The notes below the pieces were generated by a model. That model was not told the origin of the DNA. It searched no databases and was given only the letters and a program-made list of their open reading frames with translations. This document shows, piece after piece, positions 12,204-22,018 of a stretch of DNA of 64,000 nt. The position numbers were made by a program, and so were the translations under genes. Where the stretch lies: positions 62,198 through 126,197 of the forward strand of contig JACVRA010000061.1 of assembly GCA_019828545.1 (NCBI GenBank), in the 5' to 3' direction. This stretch comes from Paracamarosporium sp. OC-R06-R3 (lineage: Eukaryota; Ascomycota; Dothideomycetes; Pleosporales; Didymosphaeriaceae). Numbering within the stretch: position 1 is the stretch's first letter; each line of letters starts with the position of its first letter.

Positions 12204-12921
12204 ATGGCCGACAGCACCCAACCCCCACCAAACGCAGATGCAGAGACTATGGACGATTTAGACGTTGGCGTCGAAGCTGAAATCAACCCGGAGGGTACTC
12301 AACAACCAGACGCGATGAACCTCGACGGCGCAAACGATACGGACGCACCTCAAAGAAACGGCGCCACAGAGAACCCGATAGAAGCACGTATACCAGCGAA
12401 GAAGGATGCGACTCTACGCGAATTCCTGTCTAAGATGGACGACTTCGCGCCCATTGCATGTCTTGCCCCGCCCGGGGGAAGATCATCACTAACCCGCCTT
12501 CTAGATCCCAGATGCAGTCACCAACTACTACCTAACCCGCGCTGGCCTGCCACCGCCGCCTCAAACATCGCCGCATCTTGCCCGTCTCCTTGCGCTTGCG
12601 ACCCAAAAGTTCATTGCTGATATCGCCGCCGACGCATACCAGTTCTCACGCATTCGAGCCTCAAACACCACGAGTAACAATCCGATGGGTGGATTGGCTG
12701 GCGGAGCCGGTCCTCAAGGTGCAGCAGCACCGGGTGGAGCACAAGGCGGCAAAGACAGCGGTGCGAAGGCTAAAGATCTTGCTTTGGGCGCGCCGCGTGC
12801 AGGATATGGCGGAGGTGGACAGGGCGGCGGCCAAGGCCGGACTGTTCTCACCATGGAAGATTTGGGCATGGCTGTGGGCGAATACGGCGTCAACATCAAA
12901 CGTGGAGAGTTCTACCGATAA
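12204..12921 (+). CDS. TAF10: TAF10, TFIID/SAGA subunit
   Basis: Histone-fold subunit of TFIID and SAGA in the nucleus. Exons are 12204-12455 and 12505-12921, 222 aa. The N-terminal 70 residues are acidic and disordered. The TAF10 histone fold runs from [14 protein letters not shown] through [14 protein letters not shown] and [19 protein letters not shown], and ends [21 protein letters not shown] Gly/Ala/Gln-rich linker interrupts the fold between the second helix and the last part, as in many fungal TAF10 proteins. The intron 12456-12504 must begin GC (ATT|GCATGT) and end CTAG to give the invariant IPDAVT. A GT-AG alternative (12460-12511) also keeps frame but loses IPD. The gene ends convergent with uS19m. 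Confidence 0.9.
12456..12504 (+). other. Inferred GC-AG intron in TAF10
   Basis: The 49-nt intron joins FAPI to IPDAVT in phase 0. The donor is GCATGT after ATT, the branch-like element is CACTAAC, and the acceptor is TTCTAG. The donor flank is poor for a GC donor (T at -1), so this is less secure than the MRE11 case. Confidence 0.6.
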
Positions 12922-13289
12922 GGAGTCATCTTGCCAATCGTATCGCACGGCACGATTCATCCAGAGGCTGATCACATAACAGCGACAGCTGTGCATCTTA
13001 TCACTATTCGACTCACCAGCATTATTCCAACATAGCGATGCCATGGTGGTTGTGGTCGCTTTACGGCCTTAATAGGTAGCCTTGCATACCGAGGCAAATG
13101 CTCAGTCAGAGGAGATGGACTTGCAGACATTCGCAGCATGGCAGGGATTGGCGTTGGTGGTCAACTATTGCATTGGCACCCATGAAGTCTGGGTCTATGC
13201 TGTTTTGTACAGTAACTATACAAAGGGGTTTTATGGAATGCCCCAAAATGATACCCAAAACTCCTGTTTATGCACGCGCGACCGCTCCT
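12922..13289. other. Convergent 3' spacer TAF10 / uS19m
   Basis: This 368-bp region holds the 3' flanks of both genes. I see no other feature. Confidence 0.6.
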
Positions 13290-13757
13290 CTACTTATTCT
13301 TCGTCTGCTTATACGTGAATTGTTTTCTTGTCCTGTAATCATCTAGTTAGCCCATTGTCTAGCTGCCCCTCTACCCTTGAAATTCCTAAGCTTTGTAGAT
13401 GTGTCGCAGGCGTTGACGTACGGTGCAAATTCTCCCAACTTGTGCCCGACCATGTCTTCCGTTATAGTGATGTCCAGGTAGGACTTGCCATTGTGTATCT
13501 GGAATTTCAGGCCAACAAAGTTTGGCAGGATGGTTGCGGAGCGTGCTTGCGTCTTAATCGGAGGTACCTTTTGGCCAGGCTGCGGACGAACGATGGGCAG
13601 TCTGTGGGTTTCTGAGCTGAGCGTCGAGGGCTTCATTAATTGACTTACGGTACAATGTTTGGGCCTACAGGAAAAATCAGCAGACTTTGAGATACCGAGC
13701 TCATGGCGACATACCTTTCCAGACCGACCGCGCGAGGAGCGCTCGTGTGGGATACAT
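13290..13757 (-). CDS. RSM19: Mitochondrial small-subunit ribosomal protein uS19m
   Basis: Bacterial-type S19 of the mitochondrial ribosome, 93 aa, in four exons: 13757-13715, 13664-13649 (16-nt micro-exon), 13601-13422 and 13332-13290. Introns are 50, 47 and 89 nt, all GT-AG. The joined protein reads RSVWKGPNIVPLPI, then [32 protein letters not shown] and [13 protein letters not shown], matching fungal S19m along its length. The tail is rich in Lys/Arg, as needed for rRNA contact. Reading straight through the third intron gives a false C-terminus ([10 protein letters not shown]...), a likely error in automatic annotation. It is divergent from MRE11 with 266 bp between start codons. Confidence 0.93.
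13649..13664 (-). other. 16-nt micro-exon of uS19m
   Basis: The micro-exon encodes most of GPNIVP, between introns of 50 and 47 nt. It is supported by the fit to the conserved WKGPNIVPLPI segment. Confidence 0.85.
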
Positions 13758-13962
13758 TGCTGTTGCTGGAGAGAACGTGAGGTCTGCTTGACGTTTTTGG
13801 CGCGCCGACGGCAGTGCGACTTGCAGGGGATTATCGCACGTGACAGCGGGTTTCCTTGGCAAGGCCAGGCAGAACGCGACGCGACTTAATGGACTCAGCA
13901 ATGTCCTCACCTCATTGCCGCGAAGGTGACCTGCTCGCTGAGATACCGTGGAGATCGGCCGA

Positions 13963-13970
13963 TATATAAA
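13963..13970 (+). promoter_or_regulatory. TATA-like element upstream of MRE11
   Basis: TATATAAA lies 54 bp before the MRE11 ATG (14024) inside the 266-bp divergent promoter shared with uS19m. It suits a short MRE11 leader. No transcript data are available. Confidence 0.4.
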
Positions 13971-14023
13971 CCCTGTGCAGTTCTCACTTTCACGCTCTCC
14001 CACTCACGCAGCACAGATCCACC

Positions 14024-16420
14024 ATGTCTTCTCAACACCCGCCACAAGGTAGCACGCCCTCTCAAGAAGAGGATCTTTTTACTAATCAACCTCCTTCAGG
14101 TCCCAATGTCATTCGTATACTTGTGGCAACCGATAGTCACGTTGGGTACAATGAGCGTGATCCAGTCCGAAAAGATGACAGCTGGAAGTCGTTCCATGAA
14201 GTCATGTGCCTTGCAAAAGAGCACGACGTCGATATGGTGCTTCACGCCGGCGATCTTTTCCACGAAAACAAGCCCTCACGCATGTCTATGTACCACGTCA
14301 CCCAATCACTGCGTATGAATTGCTTAGGCGACAAGCCATGTGAATTAGAGATGTTGAGCGATGCCAGCGAGATCTTCGGTGGAGTGTTCGACCATGTTAA
14401 CTACGAGGACCCTAATATCAATGTTGCGATTCCAGTATTCGCGATCCACGGTAATCACGATGATCCGTCTGGAGAAGGACAGTACTCCCCATTGGATCTG
14501 CTCCAGGCGTCTGGTCTCGTCAACTACTACGGTCGCACGACGGAAGTTGATCGTATAGAAGTCAAGCCTGTGCTGCTTCAGAAAGGCGAAACAAAGCTTG
14601 CGCTTTACGGGCTGAGTAATGTTAGAGATGAGCGTCTATTCCACACTTGGCGGAATGGAGACGTCAAGTTCTTTCAGCCAGATGCTCAGACGGGGGATTG
14701 GTTCAACTTAATGGCCGTCCACCAGAATCACGTCGCACATACGCCTACTAGTTATCTTCCTGAGAACTTTCTTCCCGAATTCATCGACCTTGTTATATGG
14801 GGTCACGAGCACGAATGCCTCATTGAGCCAAGGCTCAATCCTGAGATGGGCTTCCAGGTCATCCAGCCGGGGTCATCTGTCGCTACTTCTCTGATGCCTG
14901 GAGAAGCCATACCGAAGCACGTCACTATTATAAGCGTAGACACGACTCAGGACAACCGTAAATTCTGGTGCGAGCCCATCAGACTCAAGACAGTACGCCC
15001 TTTCATCATGGAGGATATCGTCTTGCAAGATCAACAAGAGGTTATTGATAGGAAGCTTTGGCGCGTTTCAGAGAACAAGAACAAGATATCAGATATCATC
15101 GTGAGCCTCGTGGAGAAACTGATCGAACAAGCCCAGAAGGAGTGGCTCGAGCTGCAGGATGATCGAGACGAGGACGAGGACATAGAAATTCCCCTTCCTC
15201 TGGTCCGTCTACGTGTGGAATACACTGCTCCTGAACCTGGCGAATTCAAGATTGAAAACCCTCAGCGGCTTTCGAATAGATTTCAGGGTAGGGTCGCGAA
15301 CGTGAACGACGTCGTTTTGTTCCATAGGAAAAAGAAGACAGCTACTCGCACAGCCAAGACGACCGTAGAACTTCCTGATGATTCAGCCATGGCACAATTG
15401 TCGATAGACACGGTGAAGGTTGAACAGCTTGTCAAAGAATTCTTGACTGCACAGTCACTCTCAATCTTGCCACAGAATTCATTCGGGGATGCTGTATCCC
15501 AATTTGTGGACAAGGATGACAAGCACGCCATGGAGAACTTCGTCAAAGAGAGTCTTAAGTCGCAGCAGAAGCACTTGATGGATTCTCATGATATTGACGT
15601 AGATGAGATTATGGAAGAGATGGAGCAATACAAGAGTCAGATGGAAGATGTCTTTGCTGCTGGCGACATGAAGCGAAAGGTAAGCCTACTGTATCATGAC
15701 TACAAATCCCAAACTAACAACGCTCCAGCGTAAGACCCAACTCAAACCTAGGCCGGCAGATTATAACAGCGACTTTGATGGGCCATGGGAAGAGTTCTCG
15801 GGTGCACGCGTCCATACAGATGACGAAGAGAACGAGGAAGATGTTGTTGCAACAGCTCCACAGAAGAGGCCGACTGGTGGAAGGGGCAAGGCGGCTGGTA
15901 CTACACGCCCAACTGCTACCAAGAAAGCTTCAGCTGCAGCCAAGAAAGCCCCAGCGGTGAGAGCGACCAGAGGGAGGAAGAAGGTGGTGCAGGAAGAAGA
16001 GGATGAGGAGGAGGACAACGATGATGATGTGATCATGATAGAGGAGCCCAGCAACGAGAGGCCATCGGATTCAGATGCTGAAGATCTCTTCGTCGGGCAG
16101 AGGCGCGCAGCGAAGAAATCCACCAGCAAAACTACAGCACGTGCCAAGTCACCTAAAAAGCAGACGGCTACGACCCGAACAAGAAAGGCAGCTGCGACCA
16201 AGCAATCTACTCTGAATTTCTCTCAGCCATCTACCCAACGTGCGCCGACTCAGCGAGCTGCGGCATCACGGGCGAGTAGGGCTATAGAAGAGGCAAGTTT
16301 CGACTACCACGACTTATTTATTAGGTTGATGCTAATCTGTCGTAGGACGAGGATGAGATATCCGACGACGACGAGGCTTTTGAGCCGATGCCAAGCTCTC
16401 GAAATACTCGGAAGCGATAG
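14024..16420 (+). CDS. MRE11: MRE11 double-strand-break repair nuclease
   Basis: Mn-dependent 3'-5' exo/endonuclease of the MRN/MRX complex, acting in resection, meiosis and telomere care. Exons are 14024-15679, 15729-16292 and 16346-16420, 764 aa. Phosphodiesterase motifs are all present: ATDSHVGY (I, about 35-42), HAGDLFHENKPS (II), HGNHDDPSG (III), VHQNH and WGHEHEC (IV/V). The Mre11 DNA-binding cap follows. The C-terminal third is low-complexity, with Lys/Ala/Arg and Glu/Asp blocks including a GRGK/TTRPT stretch and a QSTLNF motif. It ends DDDEAFEP...RKR, the usual eukaryotic Mre11 tail. The second intron starts GC rather than GT. Confidence 0.96.
16293..16345 (+). other. GC-AG intron in MRE11
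   Basis: The donor GAG|GCAAGT is the classic strong GC-AG consensus. A branch-like GCTAAT precedes the acceptor CGTAG. The 53-nt intron is phase 0 and joins AIEE to DEDEISDDDEAFEP. Without it the frame loses the conserved acidic tail and RKR end. Confidence 0.8.
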
Positions 16421-17277
16421 CTCCAAGATCTGGTGCGAAGTCATAGTCGTAGATTGTTTTGCGCATAGCGAACGGAGTCATGGTTACTTGGACATGGGCC
16501 ACTTAGGCAATGAAATACTACGAGTTTCCAGAAATGGGTGTGATCAAGTAGCCAAGATAAGGTCTGATGTTCGAACAAGACATTACCCGCATGTTTTGTA
16601 GGTATACAAATTTCTTTCACCCCGTCATCAAAAGTTCTGTGTATTATCTGCTCAGCGTTCTTACGTTGCATGTATGCATTTTAGAGTAGGTCCGGTTTTC
16701 GATATCCCTCACTACCACTTCTGCCGCCGTCTCCGTTTCTATCACCGTTCCTGCCTATGTTGTACAAAGACCCTACCCTTCTGGTACATTGTAATAACCT
16801 ACTTTAACGGACAGTAACCACCCTGAATTCCGATGTCGGAGGCATGACTCCACGATGCTTCCTCTGTTCTTCTTCCCCTTTCCACCGAGCATCCTGGTCG
16901 CACGGCAGTCACGGCAGCATGTTCGTTATATCCCTTTTGTAGCGCGCATCCTGCCTCCATCCCCTCAACACACTCATTCGTCTCCGTCTTCTTGTTCCGC
17001 TCTTCTTTTGTCATTGCTGCTTTTCGGCTTTTGGATAGCTGCACGCTCGCTCGCATAGTACCTCACCGCCCGTTTCGAGGTATGTTTGATCTCCCTTTTC
17101 CATGCCTCGATAGCCAATCTGTCTCGTCGAAAGCACCGTCTAATGCTAGTAGGATATTCGCATCACAATCATCTCACGTCTCGACCCTTCTTGATCGTCT
17201 ATACCGTGTTCGTTGTCACTTGAACCTACCATAAGCACTCCCTCGCCCCGCATTAGACGGGCGAAGGGCCACCAAAC
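16421..17277. other. Intergenic region MRE11 to eIF4E-binding-motif gene
   Basis: The region holds the MRE11 3' flank and the promoter/leader of the next gene. The right half is pyrimidine-rich (CTTCCCCTTTCC type), typical of fungal promoters near the start of transcription. I see no gene. Confidence 0.55.
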
Positions 17278-20200
17278 ATGTCATACAAGGTTGAGGAGCT
17301 GCTCGCACTCAGGGACTCGGTTTCCGAGTCTGCTGTTTCTATCGAGAAGTTCGCCGACGAGGATGTGATCAAAGGTTGGTGACAGGGCCTGGAAAATTAC
17401 ACTTCAACCTGCACCACCTTTCACTTCACTGTCACCGACCCCGCCGCTCCTGCCCTCGAAGCGTGTCACCCAGGAAACGACACGGCACTTACAATCAGAT
17501 TGGGCCCGCTAGCAACACCGCCCTTCGTCGTCTCTTGCTATTGTTCGTGAGCGAGTTGCTGATCACTTTTTGTTTACAGAGCACGTCTTACGACCCTCTG
17601 CATCAGCTACGTTGGCCGCTACGTCCTCAAACAAAAGCCTTCGATCTTCTGCTACACCTGCCCTTGCTCCAGTGGTACCCATCAAGAAACCTTCCCCGTC
17701 GCCTTCGGTCAAGCGCGGCAAAGCTGAGAGGCTTCTTAAGCAACACGGCAGCCCTCCGGGTGTGCGAGTCACTGCCGGTGGTCGCATTGTCCCGAGCGAT
17801 ATTCCACCGGTGTTGAATAATCGCTTCGTCAACAACGCGTTCAAGCCTCCAGCACTCCGAGGGGCCGCACCCACCAGCACTATGTCCGCGCAACTACGCA
17901 CAGATGCTAACAACGTTCCGCGGCTAGAAGTCGTTGGAAATCAGCCCGTGCTTTATGTCGGTGACCGCGCCTATGCACTTCCTGCCCTTGATGCGGCGAG
18001 TGCGACTGCTCCATCCCTGGTCTCCGCCACCTTGGATTCAGCGCCCAAGCTCGCCGCGCCCGTTTCTAGACTGTCCACACGTAGCAGCTTCACTGGTGCA
18101 CCCCTAGTCCCACCAAAAGTAGATGCACCGTCCCCGTTCGCTGGGCTTGATCTTCCAGCTCTCAAGGCTCAGCAAACACTCAGAAAGCAAGAGCTTCGCA
18201 CCGTCGAGCAGACAGAAGTCCTTCAAGCAAGTCACCAAACTGACGCCTGGCGCGCGGGCGTCATCGAGAAGAAGCGAAACTTGATAATCGAGCTGGATGC
18301 TCTACGCAAACAGGTCACCGCACTCGAAGCTATCGAAAACAACAACGCTCCGCCCGTACAGTCTCATAGCTTTGCCAATACTCTAAGTACCACGCCCGCT
18401 TCGATGCCACCACCGTCTTTTGTTCCTCAGTTCCAGCAGTCCGTATCTTCTCCCATGTACGGATTCCAGGGTACGCCTTCATATCCTCCTATGATGATGT
18501 TCCCGCCATCCTTCGAAGGATATCCCAATATGCCGGCTGCAGACACTCAGCCTTTTGTGCAGAATACTGTCCAAGTCCCGCAATCTCCAGGATCTGCAAG
18601 CCGACGATCTCACGCAATCCAAATCAAACAACCGCCGCCGGAGGAGAACAAGAAGCAAGTCATCTCAGCACTCGATCCAAAGAGTCCCACGTATCAACCC
18701 ATGGCGAAAACGACAACCACAGGCAAAGACCCTATTCCTCCCACGCCATCCCCAGCCAAGCGGTCTCCGTGGCGAAATAATGGCGCTTCTCAGTCAGACC
18801 AGTCAGGGCATCAAACGCTTTCTCAGAAGCCTAGTCTGTCCAGCATTGACACGACAGATTTCTTTCCTACCAATACACATGAGCACTCTTCGACTCGGGT
18901 TGCACCACAAGTTCCCGAATCACGATCCTCGACAAATGAGACTTCTGTGGTTCCTTCAACACCTGAGAAGAATTGGCCAGCTAGTCCCTGGAATGAGGGA
19001 AACTCTACTCGATCCAACCATAAGGCTGTGGCCAAATTGACTTCATGGCCAGAGGTATTCGGTAAACAGCCTTCCATTGGATCACTACGACAAGTCGCTG
19101 CCGCTCCACCTACTACAACTGTACAAGAGCGACCCCCGCTTCCTTCGGCCGAACCGATGAAGTCTACCTTCTCTGGTAATACATCAGGACGCAAGACAAC
19201 TGATCAGCATTTTGGGACGGAGGAGACTTGGCCCTTGATCAATTCAAAGCCAATTCAGCATGTGCCTTCTACATACCAAGAAGGCTTTCAAGCTGGTTAT
19301 GATCACGTGGGAATTCCGGACAGCCCAGATGTCTTGAAAGGCTATATTCAAGGGCTTCTCCAGTTTCTCCATGATGAGAATCAGAAGAGTCGTCATACTT
19401 CTCTCCGTGGGTTGGTGGCCAACTCTCAACCTCACGACTCTGCAATCAGCATGACCTTCAATCGCAACGATGCAGCTATCAGTGGCCAAGAAAATCTCCG
19501 ATCTGCGAGGGTCAAGCCTGTTACCGATGCGCTCAAAGAGTCTGCATACTGCTCACCCGATTCTCCACTGGTATACACACTGTGCAATGACGCCTCCCAG
19601 CAGCAACGTATGCGCAACCTGACACCCAATGTACACCCGAACTCCGCTGGCGCCTTGGGCAGCACCTCGCCCGCAGGCCAGAAAACCGCATCATCTTTCG
19701 CTGATGATGACCTGAGACAGAAGGCTTCAGAGAAAGGTAATTCGTCCCAAGCGGAAGCCGCCATGCTAGGCCCCACGAATCGACAATTCCCTGGCAGCCA
19801 ACTTACCAATCGGTCGTATGGAGCAGCTGCTTCTTTGCAAGTGTACAACCAAACTGCAAAGGATTACAGCACAAAGGGATCTAATGGAGGTATTTTGTCT
19901 TTCGCCCGGCCCATGGCTAACCAGCGCATGTCAGGCCTGGATGGTGCGATGGACGATTTGGCGGAGATGGTTCAAGATACCAGTATCACAGAGCAACCGT
20001 TGCAGCAACCACACCCGCCAATTCCGCCTCCGATGGCAGAAGGCCAGCGTCTTGCCAGCACTTCGCGTTCTGCGGCATCTGTCGAAGAGGACGCACCTTG
20101 TTTCCGGTCTTCGTCGAATAAGGGAAAGCAGAAGGCGACTTCATCTCCAATCAAGTCAACGTTGGATGAGCGAGGCAACGTAGCCGTACCGTCACCGTCT

Positions 20201-20434
20201 AATACTCCTGGTTCACCTAGGAAGTCGGGCGAACACTCACCGGCGAAGGCTAAGCTCGAGCAAGTCACCAACAAGTTCAGGCGCAAGAAGAAAGACTCGC
20301 GCAACCTATCACCGGAGCAAAAGAAGGAACGCGCGAAGAAGTGGCGCGAGCGCTTCGGACAGCTGAAGGAGGAGGAAGCGAAGAACATCAACAACTACAA
20401 ACAGACGCAGCCGTCTAGTTCGGAGCGGCGTTGA
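17278..20434 (+). CDS. Large disordered protein with N-terminal eIF4E-binding motif (candidate 4E-binding translational regulator)
   Basis: I do not recognise the family. Exons 17278-17374 and 17580-20434 (205-nt intron, donor GTTGGT, acceptor TTACAG) give 983 aa. Residues 3-9 read YKVEELL, fitting the canonical eIF4E-binding pattern Y-x4-L-hydrophobic. The following ALRDS resembles the basic/helical continuation in 4E-T and yeast Caf20, where the motif is also at the very N-terminus. A predicted coiled coil spans about 200-250 (AQQTLRKQELRTVEQTE...ELDALRKQVTALE). The rest is Ser/Pro/Thr/Gln-rich and disordered, with one more ordered patch, YQEGFQAGYDHVGIPDSPDVLKGYIQGLLQFL, at about 560-595. 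The C-terminus is strongly basic (KFRRKKKDSRN... KKERAKKWRERF). A cytoplasmic mRNA role is inferred, not shown. Confidence 0.8.
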
Positions 20435-22018
20435 GCGACACATCGGTTCCAGTCCAGTCACCCTTGAACGCTTCCACGAGTCTCGACTGGTAATCACTCT
20501 TTTTACTCTTCTATCTTGTTCTGACCCCGACTTTCGGGTCGGCATCACTACGACTGGAAGCGAAGCGTGTGCTTACCCGAGTACACAATTCCGCCGGTTC
20601 TGTACTACCTTGACTACTTTTTCCTAATTCTGCCCCGTTGTCGAGCATCCGCAAAGCGTCGTTTATGGTACAGACCGATCTGGACATAGCTCTGCGTGGT
20701 GGATGGTGTTGATGGCGGTGGCATCTTTTGTGGTTGATATTACACTTTGCTGCTTTTTATGTTCAACATGATTCTAATACGGCGAGGAATCGACCGAAGG
20801 CACACATGGGCGCGTCGCGGACGCGGTTCTTGTGGCCTTGGTTCTTCTCGGATATTGCACTACTTCGACTAGGGAAACATGGCTAGCTGTTTATATGCTC
20901 AGCCGTTTGTATAATAGTTTACAAATGTAACATTCCATGTAAAGTTTGTGCCACCCTGCCGCGAGTATGTGACAGACAAACTGGGCGAGGCGTGTACATT
21001 CAGCATGGCTTCTGCATATGATGGTGAATGTCACATATAACATATAGACATGGTAGGGGTGATGTTGATTCCAAGGGCTCTGATTCAGCCGAAGATTATT
21101 TTATCTCCGTCGTGGATAGCGGCTAAGCGTGGATGAGCCCCGGGGAAGTACCGGCCGTTTGGCATTGATGTCACGGTTCAAACGGTAGGGACAGAGGGGA
21201 GATCAGCGAGGGGCGAACGAGGCGGCGACAGGACCGGCGCAGTTCTAGAAGACGACGGCTCGGCAAATGGCGTGCGAGGCTTGCCACACAACTCAGGACC
21301 AGGAGGGGCTGCGTAAGGCAATGGTTAGGAACAGAGTGAATTGTTGCAAGAGGCGCACGGTCAGGAGATGAGCGGGACGTTCGGCAGAGACAGCGATGAG
21401 ATGGTCCGGTGCTGATAAATCCAGGAGAAGCATCGAGGTTCCGTGGGGGGAGAGACACGGCGAGGGGCGCAGGCGCAGCGAAGCCACGGACAAGGTGCAC
21501 AGGGGCCGCGGCGGACATGCAGTGAAAGGGCACCGGGGATGACGGTAGCAAAGCAGCAATTCGCACGCCCGCCCGGGCATGCAGAGAGGCTGCGGTGCGC
21601 GAGAGTTGACAAGTTAAAGGGGAGCGCGCGCGCCTCGGCGGCTCCTTCCCCACTCTGGCCAGCCGCGCTCGACGTCTGGCCTGGCCTGCGCTTGCTTGCT
21701 TGCTCCCCAGAACTCTCGGTCCTCTCTCCTCCTCCACCGCCCAGCCGTGACGAGCTGACCGGCCTTGCTTTCACACCAGCCTCTGTCCCCGCCGTGCTGC
21801 GCCGTGCTGCGCTGCGACGCTCCATTCCTTGACAACACCCGGCCAGCACCAGCCACAGCACCGCGCCGAAGGGCACCCTGGCCTGCGTCGACATCACTGG
21901 ACAAGTCATGGCCCACTAGGTCCACACGCAACCTCACCACACGCCATCCGGACCGCCTCTTCTCCGCCGCGAGGGCCCGTCCGCATTCCCGTCACCCTCG
22001 TCGCGCTCGTCGGTAGCC
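20435..22018. other. Intergenic region and GC-rich leader of the NRC-2-type kinase
   Basis: This is a 1.6-kb region. About 21,150-22,018 is GC-rich with a CT/CACC-rich right part, probably promoter plus a long 5' leader of the kinase. Open frames on both strands here (for example 21171-21737 minus) are products of GC content and show no domain. Confidence 0.55.

Noticed and set aside
12460..12511. GT-AG alternative intron for TAF10
   Set aside because: It keeps frame but uses a poor donor (GTCTTG) and deletes the conserved IPD; kept only as a minor alternative.
13343..13430. Read-through C-terminus of uS19m ([10 protein letters not shown]...)
   Set aside because: The GTACGT donor and downstream [13 protein letters not shown] show this is intron 3, not coding sequence.
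21171..21940. Overlapping 100-190-aa frames in GC-rich DNA before the kinase
   Set aside because: Several frames are open on both strands because GC content is high; Arg/Ala/Pro-rich with no family features.
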